39,238 nt of DNA, from NCBI GenBank assembly GCA_003326195.1, contig LXQE01000136.1, forward strand, positions 242,952 to 282,189, written 5' to 3'. Below, piece after piece: positions 26,897 to 35,101 of this stretch. A model generated the notes under the pieces. That model had not been told where the DNA came from, did no database searches, and worked only from the letters and a program-made list of their open reading frames with translations. Position numbers and translations under genes: made by a program. The stretch's first letter is position 1; every line of letters starts with the position of its first letter. This stretch comes from Nostoc punctiforme NIES-2108. GTDB lineage: Bacteria; Cyanobacteriota; Cyanobacteriia; Cyanobacteriales; Nostocaceae.

Positions 26897-26938
26897 TCCT
26901 AGTCAAATATATAGTTATCCACCAAGTTATCCGCTTGG
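26897..26938 (+). promoter_or_regulatory. TATCC-repeat element, copy S1
   Basis: TCCT (26897-26900), then 15 bp, then TATCC (26916-26920) and TATCCGCTTGG (26928-26938). The two TATCC units start 12 bp apart. Copies S2 (27488-27531) and S3 (33294-33335, minus) share this layout, and S3 shares even the GCTTGG tail and the 15-bp gap. The site lies about 185 bp upstream of the operon's first start. The regulatory role is inferred, and a dispersed repeat is the alternative. Confidence 0.45.
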
Positions 26939-27294
26939 GTATTATGACTTACCTATGTAACAATGCTTGGCTTACTAAGGGTAAATGCTTGGTATCATCA
27001 GTTGGAGCTAATACAACTTGTGGCATTAAGCTTAACATTGGCGTTTGACGCCGCTCCTGGTAAATTAATAACTGAAGAACTGTTAAGGCTAAGACCCAGA
27101 AAGCTAGATTAGTAGCTAGAGCTAGAAATGAGTAAAGTTGTCAAGGCTTGTCGCTTTCCTACTGATTTGCCAAAGTATCCAGAGATTTCTATATAATTGG
27201 CCATTAAAAATTCTCTAAAGTTGGGAACTAGTTGCAGAATTACAAAGTCTAGGTAGGCTTTTGCGATCGCCCAAGTACACTCTCAGTTTTATAC

Positions 27295-27320
27295 TAAGTA
27301 AGTCAGCACCAAAAAACCAA
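27295..27320 (+). repeat. Single terminal repeat of a transposon remnant
   Basis: TAAGTAAGTCAGCACCAAAA is nearly the same as the left arm of the MITE-like unit at 29873, with G for A in AGTCGGC. It lies about 75 bp before a transposase-like 5' remnant (27374-27505), the expected spacing for an IS end. I find no matching opposite end nearby. Confidence 0.5.
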
Positions 27321-27373
27321 ACCATGCAAAGATAAATAAATACGGAGAATGCATCTACCGAGCTAACTGAGAT

Positions 27374-27505
27374 ATGGACACTCATTTAAGGGTATTTATG
27401 ACTCGTGAACAAGATAAAACTCTATTCAACCTCAGTGCTGAGGGTTTACCACAAACAGTGGTTAAGATTGCATCAATGCAAACAGCATCCTCTAGGGTGA
27501 AATAA
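27374..27505 (+). pseudogene. 5' remnant of an IS630-like transposase
   Basis: The 43-codon frame reads 'MDTHLRVFMTREQDKTLFNL' then 'SAEGLPQTVVKIASM'. It resembles the start of cyanobacterial IS630-type transposases (RVxLTxEExxTLxxLRxAxxxPQRxxxRA), where a helix-turn-helix would follow. It stops at 27503 with no catalytic domain. A transposon-type terminal repeat lies just upstream. The match is short, so this is tentative. Confidence 0.45.
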
Positions 27506-27531
27506 AATTATCCACTCAGCTATCCACCTAG
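27488..27531 (+). promoter_or_regulatory. TATCC-repeat element, copy S2
   Basis: TCCT (27488-27491), then 17 bp, then TATCC (27509-27513) and TATCC (27521-27525) at 12-bp pitch. It shares AATAAAATTATCCA with the reverse complement of S3. It overlaps the end of the transposase remnant and lies about 130 bp upstream of the GAF kinase start. Confidence 0.4.
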
Positions 27532-27662
27532 TTATATGTGATTTCTAATATTTACTTCCTACAGCATAAATCCTTGGCAATATGCTAAGAATAGTAGATT
27601 TATTGCGATAGAAAGATGACAAAAGTAAATCTTAGGATTTATCTTTATTCTATACGCAGATC

Positions 27663-28895
27663 ATGCTTCAGACTCTTCTAATGAATGAAATTATATTAAC
27701 TGAGAATGAAACCCTCAGGCTCCAAGCCCTGCGCCAATATCAGATTTTAGACACTATTTGTGAAACTGCCTTCGATGATCTCACCCGTTTAGCGGCACAA
27801 ATTTGTCGTACTCCTATAGCTTTAATCAGCTTAATTGATGAGTCCCGTCAGTGGTTCAAATCGAAAGTCGGATTAGACAGTGAATCAACCTCCCGCGATC
27901 TGGCATTCTGTGCCCACGCGATTTTGCAGCCCCATGACACCTTGATTATTTCAGATACACTACTCGATCAGCGTTTTGCTACCAACCCATTAGTAACTTC
28001 CGACCCTTATATTCGGTTTTATGCTGGTGCGCCGCTAATAACACCGGAAGGATATGCTTTAGGAACACTCTGTGTGATAGACCATGTACCACGACAGATG
28101 AACTCAGAACAACTGGAAGCATTGCAAGCGTTGAGTCGCCAAGTCATGACTCAAATGGAGTTAAAGCGTAATTTATATAAACTAGAACGTATAACTAGTG
28201 ATGAAAACAAAAAGATTGAATACCTAATTTCTGCCCTTTCCCACGATCTACGTACTCCTTTGCTAGCTACTCGTGGCACTCTGTATGCGATGCTAGGTGG
28301 AGCTTTTGGTTCTGTGAGCGACCCTTGGAGAGATGTGCTAGAAGATTGCCGCCAAGCTAACGAAGACCTCTTGAAGTTTGTCGAAGCTCTGTTAAATGTA
28401 TCTCGCTACAAAACCGAAGTTTCTAAAAGCTCGAAGTCTGAAATTATTAACTGGAAAAACATTTTTGCCGAAACCATTATCCGCAGCAATGCGACTCGGA
28501 AACAAAAGTATCCAATTAGATATAAAATTGCTTCTTTTCTGCCGATTGTGTATGGTGATACTCTTGAGATTCAACAAGTTGTGCAGACATTACTTGATAA
28601 TGCTGTAAAAGTCAATAATCCAGATCAAGAAATTACCCTTGAGGTAGCATTATTTGGAGTTGAGAAAGTAAAAATATCAGTGCGATACAATGGCTTGGGG
28701 ATTACACCTTTAGACAATAAAAACCTTTTTAACAGCTTTATTCAAGGACGTGGACGGAATCACATAGATAAGTTAGGTCTCTACTTATGCCTTCAAATTG
28801 TGGAGGCTCACAAAGGCACTATCAACGTGGAAAGTACTGTCGGTGAGGGTACTACATTCTGGTTTACCTTGCCTGTCACCTTATTCAAAAGCTAG
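27663..28895 (+). CDS. GAF-domain histidine kinase with degenerate ATP-binding domain
   Basis: This 410-residue soluble protein has a GAF domain (about 20-165), then a HisKA domain with an intact H box ('SALSHDLRTPLLATR', His194), and an HATPase domain. The N box is present ('LLDNAVKV', Asn313). The G1 box reads 'VRYNGLGI', with Tyr342 where the adenine-binding Asp should be. The G2 box has lost its first glycines ('HIDKLGLYL' in place of GxSGLGLYL). The protein may therefore be phosphorylated in trans rather than be an active kinase (inference). It is a close paralogue of 30185-31714. No response regulator is adjacent. A start at ATG 27681 is also possible. Confidence 0.85.
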   Translation: MLQTLLMNEIILTENETLRLQALRQYQILDTICETAFDDLTRLAAQICRTPIALISLIDESRQWFKSKVGLDSESTSRDLAFCAHAILQPHDTLIISDTLLDQRFATNPLVTSDPYIRFYAGAPLITPEGYALGTLCVIDHVPRQMNSEQLEALQALSRQVMTQMELKRNLYKLERITSDENKKIEYLISALSHDLRTPLLATRGTLYAMLGGAFGSVSDPWRDVLEDCRQANEDLLKFVEALLNVSRYKTEVSKSSKSEIINWKNIFAETIIRSNATRKQKYPIRYKIASFLPIVYGDTLEIQQVVQTLLDNAVKVNNPDQEITLEVALFGVEKVKISVRYNGLGITPLDNKNLFNSFIQGRGRNHIDKLGLYLCLQIVEAHKGTINVESTVGEGTTFWFTLPVTLFKS

Positions 28896-29208
28896 ATACT
28901 GAAATCGAGAAAAGATGTATAAATGATTTCAAGCAATTTAATAGTAGACAGTTGTAAAGATTTTATTTTGATAATTATAGTTATATTTTGCACTTTTCCG
29001 TATGAATCTGTACTTTCTAAAAATTTAAGCGATAAAGCTACATTAGTTTTATTGGCTTTTATCGCTAAATAAAAGGCTTTGGCTTAAATACTGAGTGATT
29101 TAAATATAATATTATTTTTTGTAACATTTTGTGTAAAGATACAAATACACTTTCTATCTTGCTTGGACGAATGGCAATAATAAAAGCCCAAAGGCTTGTG
29201 TCCTCTTG

Positions 29209-29309
29209 TTCCCAGCCTGGAGGCTGGGAATGTATTTAAGCTTCTGCCTCTTGTCAAGCTACTGGAGGCGGCAACCCTCCCAGAATCGCTTCCCTGTCTA
29301 GGCAGGGAA
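29209..29309. repeat. Double-hairpin dispersed repeat (TTCCCAG/TTCCCTG type)
   Basis: TTCCCAGCCT-GG-AGGCTGGGAA at 29209-29230 is a perfect 10-bp stem. TTCCCTG (29290-29296) pairs with CAGGGAA (29303-29309). The two hairpins share the TTCCC/GGGAA ends. This arrangement is familiar from Nostoc intergenic repeats. Confidence 0.65.
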
Positions 29310-29401
29310 CCAGTCAGAGCAAGGGCTGTATCTTTTCTTAGTGCTATTCATATCTTAGACTTTATCAATCGGTATGAGCGAGTGCCGTTTCTGGACGCTG
29401 T

Positions 29402-29704
29402 TTGGGAAAACAATTTGTATTGCTAGAGTTGCCCTGGCTATTTTCGTCATATTTACACCCCTTAAACCTGTTTGTACTGCTACATCAGACTGTTGGTAGA
29501 TCGCAGACGGGAAGTAAAATTCCTATACTGTATTTGTATGGAGAAATCGTTGGCATAGGCGAAGGACTTTTTCGCTCTTTCAGCAGAGCAAAAACATGGA
29601 TAGACATCGCCTTTTTACACCAGCCTATCAGCAATGAGCCTAATGTGATGGAGGCTAGGTGGCAGCAATTCGAACTAGTCTTTATGGGGACTAACGGTAG
29701 CTAA
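29402..29704 (+). other. Unrecognised frame, possible gene remnant
   Basis: This 100-codon frame from a TTG ends 'HQPISNEPNVMEARWQQFEL' plus 'VFMGTNGS'. The amino-acid composition looks coding, but there is no ribosome binding site. The frame overlaps a second open frame (29196-29426, ending 'FINRYERVPFLDAVWENN') by 25 bp, as a frameshifted gene would. I do not recognise either. It may be debris. Confidence 0.25.
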
Positions 29705-29872
29705 ACATACTAAGACAATTCATAAAAATATGTTTATTTTAGATTTAACTTCATAAATAATCTCTAATAATAAATTTCACAGTGGGTTAACTAGGAAATT
29801 TATCTAAAAGACTTTTAATTTGTGTATATTATGTTAAGTTCCGTAAATATGTAAGTATATTTACTCCGTTAT

Positions 29873-30003
29873 TTAAGTAAGTCGGCACGATAAAACCAAG
29901 ATATGTTGAGTTTTGTAAAAACCCTGGAACGATTCATTTATAAGCTCTTTGCTGACTTTACAGTTAGTTGCAGATGTTTCTTTTTTAACGCCGACTTACT
30001 TAA
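29873..30003. mobile_element. MITE-like element, 131 bp
   Basis: It is bounded by perfect 14-bp inverted repeats TTAAGTAAGTCGGC (29873-29886) and GCCGACTTACTTAA (29990-30003), with no coding capacity. The end sequence matches the lone terminal repeat at 27295 that precedes a transposase remnant, so both probably derive from one element family. A TA target duplication is not evident. Confidence 0.65.
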
Positions 30004-30184
30004 TACTTTGAGTTGTTAATACTAAAATTATAAAAAATGAAGGATTTTATATGTAATATATGAACAATTAACACTTTTAAATAACAACTTTGATAGCAAG
30101 CAGGGAAGCGGTTGCAGTTCGAGAGTCTGGAATTTTAATTAGTATGCTAGGTAACTGTAATTAAGGTGGTGGAGATATTAGATA

Positions 30185-31714
30185 GTGATAGCTATTAACT
30201 TGATACCTTTCCTAATTCATTCATCTAGAAAAGGTAATTTTTTAACTCCTCTCCATACTAGTATTTCGGTACTAGTGTTGTTTTTATTTGGACAGCAAGT
30301 CTTCAACCTTTTCATAGCACACCTAAATCATGAAGCATGTGACCAGGTAACCCATGCTTTATTGGTAGAGCAAGAAGGAGAAAATCTACTCAATGCTGTG
30401 ATAGATAATGAAGAAAAAGGTTTTTTAGAAAATTCCAGTCGAGGACAAACCAATTCTATAGATTATGGTGATAAAAAGCCTAACTTCAATCATCTGTACA
30501 ATCTCGTACAAGACAACCCTGCTCAAATAAAGCAACTCGATAAAATTAGATATATCTATAACCAGTGGCAAAGGGAATTGAAGCAAAAAGCGCTTTCTGG
30601 TTCTGTCAGCAAATCTGCTCTGGCAAAAAGCACTTTATTTGATTCCTTGCGCAACGAGATTGAGAACCTGATTCAGGGCCAAGAGATGCTTTTGAGGGTT
30701 CGCAAAAATCGTGTACGGCACTTGAATGATATTAATACTGCGATAAACATTTTCAGCACATTAGTTATTTTGTTAGGAGCGGTTTTAAATTTTCAGTTGT
30801 TGTATAGGCGAGTCAAGCTTCCATTAAACAAATTGACACAAGTTTGTGAACTTTGGCAAGCGGGACAAATGGAAGTGCAACTCTGCCATTCTTCTATAGA
30901 TGAGATCGGGCAACTAGCTGGAGTTCTTAACGCGATCGCTGATAAGACTCGTCACCGTCAAGAAAGCATTGAGGGGCGTAACCAACAGCTTGAAGATATG
31001 ATATCTGCACTTTCCCATGACCTACGTATTCCTTTACTTGCCACTCGTAACACTTTAGAGTGTATGAGCAGAGGAGCTTTTGGTGCAGTAAATGACACCT
31101 GGAAGGAAGTGTTTGAAGAGTACCATGAAGCTAATGAGGAGCTGCTTAAGCTTGTGGAACTCCTCTTAGATATCTCTCGTTATGAAGCACGCAGCACTTG
31201 TTTAGCCTACGATCGCCTGAATTGGGAAAAGATTTTAATTAAAGTAATTGGTCAGGTAAAAGCAACATTTACACGTGAGTTAGGCTTCGTTTGTAAAATT
31301 TCTCAATTGCTGCCAACTGTCTACGGTGATGAATTAGAAATTCAACGGGTTTTACAAAACTTACTTGATAACGCTGTGCGCGTAAGTAAGCCCAAAGGGG
31401 AAATTCTTCTTGAGATAACGCCTTATGAAGAAGGCCAAGTGAAGATTTCGGTGCGTGATTACGGTTCAGGAATTGCACCCCAAGCTCAGCAAAAGCTGTT
31501 CCACCGTTTTATTCAAGGACGAGGGCATCGTGGAAGAAGTGGTCTTGGTCTGTACTTATGTCGTCAAATTATTGAGGCTCACGGAGGAAATATTGGTGTC
31601 GAAAGTTCTCTTGGAGAGGGAAGTACTTTCTGGTTTACTCTCCCAAGTGCCATAAATAACGTTGATTGCAACGATGAACAGAATATAACCAGATGTAGCA
31701 AGAATGATGATTAA
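30185..31714 (+). CDS. Membrane sensor histidine kinase (CHASE3-like, HAMP)
   Basis: This 509-residue kinase has two membrane segments (about 27-46 and 184-206) framing a helical sensor resembling CHASE3 ('LLVEQEGENLLNAVIDNEEK'). A HAMP linker (about 207-260) follows, then HisKA with the H box 'SALSHDLRIPLLATR' (His278). The complete HATPase domain has N box Asn396, G1 'VRDYGSGI' with Asp425, and G2 'GRSGLGLYLC'. All catalytic boxes are intact, unlike the paralogue at 27663. The start is GTG at 30185, with GGAG about 10 bp upstream. The gene overlaps the next response regulator by 11 bp, so the two form a cotranslated two-component pair. Confidence 0.9.
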   Translation: MIAINLIPFLIHSSRKGNFLTPLHTSISVLVLFLFGQQVFNLFIAHLNHEACDQVTHALLVEQEGENLLNAVIDNEEKGFLENSSRGQTNSIDYGDKKPNFNHLYNLVQDNPAQIKQLDKIRYIYNQWQRELKQKALSGSVSKSALAKSTLFDSLRNEIENLIQGQEMLLRVRKNRVRHLNDINTAINIFSTLVILLGAVLNFQLLYRRVKLPLNKLTQVCELWQAGQMEVQLCHSSIDEIGQLAGVLNAIADKTRHRQESIEGRNQQLEDMISALSHDLRIPLLATRNTLECMSRGAFGAVNDTWKEVFEEYHEANEELLKLVELLLDISRYEARSTCLAYDRLNWEKILIKVIGQVKATFTRELGFVCKISQLLPTVYGDELEIQRVLQNLLDNAVRVSKPKGEILLEITPYEEGQVKISVRDYGSGIAPQAQQKLFHRFIQGRGHRGRSGLGLYLCRQIIEAHGGNIGVESSLGEGSTFWFTLPSAINNVDCNDEQNITRCSKNDD

Positions 31715-32384
31715 TATTGACGAAGAGAAAATTGTGCGGGTTCTATTAGTTGACGATCACGCTTTAATCCGCCGAGGGATGAAAGGGCAATTTAGCCTAG
31801 AACCTGGTTTTAGTATAGTTGGAGAGGCATTGGACGGTGAACAGGCTGTTGAATTAGCTAGCCAACTCCAACCAGATGTAATCTTAATGGATATCGATCT
31901 ACCAGTTATGGATGGGATTACAGCCACCCAGCAGATAAAAAGTAGCTGCTTGACAACTTGTGTTCTAGCTTTAAGTGCCTTCGACGACGATATCCAGGTC
32001 ATGGGGATGCTTGCAGCTGGTGCTGATGGTTACTGCCTTAAAACCATTGAATGGGAACAACTTATCGCTGTCATTCAATTAATACTTCAAGGTGGTGCTT
32101 ATTTAGATCCTCTAATAGCTCAAAAAGTCGCTCGGATGCTTAGGTCAACCGCTGTCGCTCCCGATGTTCCTGTATCTCAGGTAATAGCGCAACCTATTCT
32201 CAGTAATCGTGAACGCGAGATTCTGAAACTTATTGCACAAGGGCGCTCAAACCAGCAGATTGCAAACCAACTTTACCTCTCACTTGGAACAGTCAAGTCT
32301 TATGTACGTATGGTTCTCAACAAACTTAGCGTTGACGATCGTGTTCAAGCAGCAGCTTTAGCTGTACGCCAAGGGTTGATTTAA
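31704..32384 (+). CDS. NarL/FixJ-type response regulator
   Basis: This 226-residue protein has a receiver domain (about 10-130) with acidic pocket Asp17/Asp18 ('LLVDDHAL'), phospho-acceptor Asp63 ('ILMDIDLPVMDG'), switch Ser91 and Lys113. A LuxR-type helix-turn-helix (about 165-226) has 'LSNREREILKLIAQGRSNQQ' and 'LSLGTVKSYVRMVLNKLSV'. It should bind DNA as a dimer when phosphorylated by the overlapping kinase. Targets are unknown. The position beside exopolysaccharide genes makes them candidates. It converges on a small minus-strand gene with only two bases between stop codons. Confidence 0.92.
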   Translation: MMINIDEEKIVRVLLVDDHALIRRGMKGQFSLEPGFSIVGEALDGEQAVELASQLQPDVILMDIDLPVMDGITATQQIKSSCLTTCVLALSAFDDDIQVMGMLAAGADGYCLKTIEWEQLIAVIQLILQGGAYLDPLIAQKVARMLRSTAVAPDVPVSQVIAQPILSNREREILKLIAQGRSNQQIANQLYLSLGTVKSYVRMVLNKLSVDDRVQAAALAVRQGLI

Positions 32385-32386
32385 GC

Positions 32387-32680
32387 TTAGAGGAATTTAT
32401 TTAAACAGGCAGATAATTCTGTAAAAGTGGTAGCCAGTGGTGAGATATCATTCATGAGTTGTTCTGACCACAAAATGCAAGGTTGAAGTAGTTGGTGATG
32501 GAATTTACCACGTATGGGCAGACATAGCACCAATACATCAGGTGCAAACAAAGTGATCTCTTCAAGTGTGGGAATACTGTAATATGGAAAAACTTCTGCA
32601 TTTTGTTTTAGGCAATGACCGCTGACGCGCTGCACGGTATTGACATTGCTACCAATAATCATAATTCGGTGTCTTTTCAT
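32387..32680 (-). CDS. Small protein, possibly half-receiver-like, unknown function
   Basis: This 97-residue protein begins 'MKRHRIMIIGSNVNTVQRVS' at the ATG at 32680. An extension of 17 codons to 32731 is open but less likely. The alternation of a first strand 'RIMIIGS', a second strand 'AEVFPYYS' and a third 'PDVLVLCLP' resembles the first half of a receiver or Rossmann fold without any of the acidic phosphorylation residues. It faces the response regulator tail to tail. I do not recognise the family, and a role as a modulator of the neighbouring two-component pair is only a guess. Confidence 0.55.
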   Translation of the reverse strand: MKRHRIMIIGSNVNTVQRVSGHCLKQNAEVFPYYSIPTLEEITLFAPDVLVLCLPIRGKFHHQLLQPCILWSEQLMNDISPLATTFTELSACLNKFL

Positions 32681-33874
32681 ATAATTTATATACTTAGACT
32701 TATCCGTAAATACGAAATGCTTACCATACATTGGTTTTAGCGATTATAAAGAAAGTGCGATGGCGTAACCGCCCAGCGTAGCTGATTGTAAACGCTTAAT
32801 GTACTTAACAATAACGCTTTGGGCGAATAAGTCGGGCTAAATCATCAGTTAGGAGCATAAAGATAGAAAAAAATCTATTTTTTTTCAGACAAACTCAAGT
32901 ATTAGCAGATAAAAAGCATGAGCAATTTAGCCCCAATCTGACAAGTCCACAGACTGCCATTATTACCTGACTATAGTGATGATGAGATAAACAAAATCTC
33001 TCACTCGGTACTTGAAATATTTTGACTTAGCATATCATGTATTCAAGATTAATTTTGCATGACAATAATTGCTTATTATCTTATTTCCGTAGTTATAAAA
33101 TACCTGATTTTTTTGTTTTTTATCTGGTGTAATTAGTAAACAGCGTTAAAAAATCAAGCTATGTAAAAAGATGTAAATTCAGCGAGTAGTATATAAATTC
33201 GTCATTTCAGAGTTTTTACAAAATTAAACATACATTGGTTTTATTGTAGCTTACTCACTATATTATGAAATTTAGACTATCTGTACGCTACAGCCAAGCG
33301 GATAGTTAACTGGATAATTTTATTCTTCATTAGGATACTGCATAAAAAATAACTTAATTAGCCATCAGATAGTATTTTATAGTGCTATTTGTGTACGAAA
33401 GTATACGTGCAATTAGCTAATTATTTACTCAAACTTGTGAATAAAGTTTCAAGTGCTATCAAATCTTTTATGGTACTTACATATTAAAAAGAGTCTAAGT
33501 AACATAAAAGCCTGACAAATTATAAATTTCAGTTTTGTTGCAGGCATTGCTGACTTACCAGCAACTGCAATGTCTTGTATTATCGGATTATCTTTGAAGT
33601 GACTCAGATGAATTAAGTATTTGAAATTGATGAGACTTATGATGCAGTCGTAACCATGTTCAATGCTTAACCATGAAGTATTGACCGCTACCGTCACTGT
33701 AAATATCTTAAAGAACAAATTGGTTGGTTACATATTTACTTGCTTAACCTATTAGAAAATCTCATTCCAGCTTTTACAAGTTACCGAAATAAACAAATGT
33801 GCAGACGATTGAGTTTATAAACTTACTTACTGAAACTGTAATTACTGTGTACCTCTACTTCTGATCGTTTTTAT
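32681..33874. other. 1.2-kb AT-rich stretch without a recognised gene
   Basis: The stretch contains a TATCC-repeat element on the minus strand (33294-33335) and an exact 15-bp direct repeat CATACATTGGTTTTA (32725-32739 and 33229-33243). An 89-codon minus frame (33449-33718) has no ribosome binding site or family. The rest is AT-rich. It must include the promoter of the sugar transferase gene. Confidence 0.5.
33294..33335 (-). promoter_or_regulatory. TATCC-repeat element, copy S3
   Basis: On the minus strand it reads TCCT (33335-33332), 15 bp, TATCC, then TATCCGCTTGG, with the two TATCC units 12 bp apart. The spacing and GCTTGG tail are the same as S1, more than 6 kb away. It points away from the sugar transferase gene and towards the small gene 32387-32680, about 600 bp distant. 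Confidence 0.45.
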
Positions 33875-34534
33875 ATGCAAGTTATAGATGATACCCATAC
33901 TGTTACTAAAGTTAAACTTCCAGTTCATCCCTCTGTAATCAGTAAAGCCAAGCGAATGATTGACATCTTGGGTGCTGTTATCGGGCTATCGATTACAATA
34001 GTCGTAGCAATTCCTGTTGCGATCGCCATTAAGTTAGATAGCGAAGGTTCTATCTTTTACAGTCAAATTCGCTGTGGTTTGAATGGGCGTCACTTCCGAA
34101 TTTGGAAATTCCGTTCGATGTCAGCCGGAGCTGACCAACTTAAGCATCTAGTTAAGAATGAAGCTGAAAGCGATCAAATATTCAAAAATGAGAATGATCC
34201 CCGCATTACCAGTGTAGGAAGGTTTCTCCGCCGCACTAGCTTAGATGAACTCCCTCAGTTTTGGAACGTACTGCTGGGGGAAATGAGTTTAGTCGGCACC
34301 CGCCCTCCCACTCCTAATGAAGTGATACACTACTCAAAGCACCACTGGGAACGCTTGAATGTCAAGCCGGGTATGACTGGTGAATGGCAGGCTCATGGTC
34401 GCTCCAGTATTAAAGACTTTGAAGATATTGTTCACATGGACTTAGACTACCAACGTAAGTGGTCTATCGTTTATGATATTAGTCTAATCTTGAAAACTTT
34501 AAAAGTTGTGTCAAATAAGAGCGGTGCTTGCTAA
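33875..34534 (+). CDS. Polyprenyl-phosphate sugar-phosphate transferase (WbaP/PglC-like)
   Basis: This 219-residue monotopic enzyme should start repeat-unit synthesis by moving a sugar-1-phosphate from a nucleotide sugar to undecaprenyl phosphate. It has the short N-terminal region and membrane helix (about 27-53) of the small catalytic-core form, without the large WbaP N-terminal domain. Signatures are 'KFRSM', 'FLRRTSLDELPQFWNVLLGE', 'MSLVGTRPP' and 'VKPGMTGEWQ'. The Thr in 'VGTRPP' is commonly Pro or Thr in this family. No ribosome binding site is evident before ATG 33875. It lies outside the main operon on the opposite strand, yet is the expected first enzyme for it. Confidence 0.9.
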   Translation: MQVIDDTHTVTKVKLPVHPSVISKAKRMIDILGAVIGLSITIVVAIPVAIAIKLDSEGSIFYSQIRCGLNGRHFRIWKFRSMSAGADQLKHLVKNEAESDQIFKNENDPRITSVGRFLRRTSLDELPQFWNVLLGEMSLVGTRPPTPNEVIHYSKHHWERLNVKPGMTGEWQAHGRSSIKDFEDIVHMDLDYQRKWSIVYDISLILKTLKVVSNKSGAC

Positions 34535-34856
34535 CGTACAGTTAATAGAAAAAAGTTATAAGTTCACTCAAAAATAAGCTTGCAACAATTGCTCCAAAAT
34601 TGCGTAGGTGTTCGCGTAGCGTCTCGTAGAGAAGGCCGTTGTAGATATTACAGATTGAAGTATTGTCTCTGACTCAATTAGAGGATTTAAGAGGTTATTT
34701 GAAAAGTGTTTCGTTGTGACTTTAGCCACTTTTAGATCCCCCCTAACCTCCCTTAAAAATGGGCGAACCAGAATCAAAGTCTCTTTTTTTCAAGGTGATT
34801 GAGAGGGAGCTAAAACTTTTGATATCAACAAGAGAATTTTTCAAAAATCCTGTAAG

Positions 34857-35032
34857 CTCGACTTTATCCAAAATTAATAACTCGGTTTTATTGATACGGC
34901 AAAAACCCTGGTCTTTTGGCAAATACTTTTTTTACGTCATAGATTATCGATAAAGTGAAAAAAGTAAAACTACTGTCTCACAAAGGTTTCAGCATAAGCG
35001 TTCACGTTACGACAAAAATGGATAAAGTCGAG
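34857..35032. repeat. 14-bp inverted repeat flanking 148 nt
   Basis: CTCGACTTTATCCA (34857-34870) is perfectly inverted at 35019-35032. The right arm lies inside the small ORF 34955-35101. It may be a decayed MITE or an invertible segment. The bases immediately outside the arms are not conserved. Confidence 0.55.
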
Positions 35033-35101
35033 GTAAGTGAGGCGCTATTAAATTTCTCGACAGCAGCGGATTTGATCGGCTGGTTCAATAGTGTTAAATA
35101 A
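34955..35101 (+). CDS. Possible small protein, 48 residues
   Basis: The frame begins GTG at 34955 and reads 'KKVKLLSHKGFSISVHVTT', then 'KMDKVEVSEALLNFSTAADL', ending 'IGWFNSVK'. It is mixed alpha/beta in character, with no membrane segment. There is no good Shine-Dalgarno sequence. The codon content looks coding, but I know no family. It could be the tail of a lost gene, since the frame stays open only 12 bases further upstream. It converges on the CBS-domain gene. Confidence 0.3.
   Translation: MKKVKLLSHKGFSISVHVTTKMDKVEVSEALLNFSTAADLIGWFNSVK

Larger units (their letters stand above)
26713..27373. other. Gene-free upstream region of the exopolysaccharide operon
   Basis: No gene is seen. 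It should hold the operon promoter on the minus strand. Visible landmarks are a TATCC-repeat element (26897-26938), a HIP1 site near 27264, and a transposon-type terminal repeat at 27295-27320 followed by a transposase remnant. AT-rich filler separates them. Confidence 0.5.
28896..30184. other. 1.3-kb stretch without a convincing gene
   Basis: The stretch holds a bulged hairpin (AGCGATAAAGC about 29028-29038 with GCTTTTATCGCT to 29065), a double-hairpin repeat (29209-29309), two overlapping, unrecognised frames (29196-29426 and 29402-29704) that may be gene debris, and a 131-bp MITE-like unit (29873-30003). The promoter of the following kinase must lie in the last ~180 bp. Confidence 0.5.

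Noticed and set aside
26860..27048. 62-codon frame upstream of the exopolysaccharide operon
   Set aside because: TTG start, no ribosome binding site, low-complexity composition, and it contains the TATCC element.
33449..33718. 89-codon minus frame in the AT-rich spacer before the sugar transferase
   Set aside because: No ribosome binding site, no recognisable motif, composition expected from AT-rich spacer.
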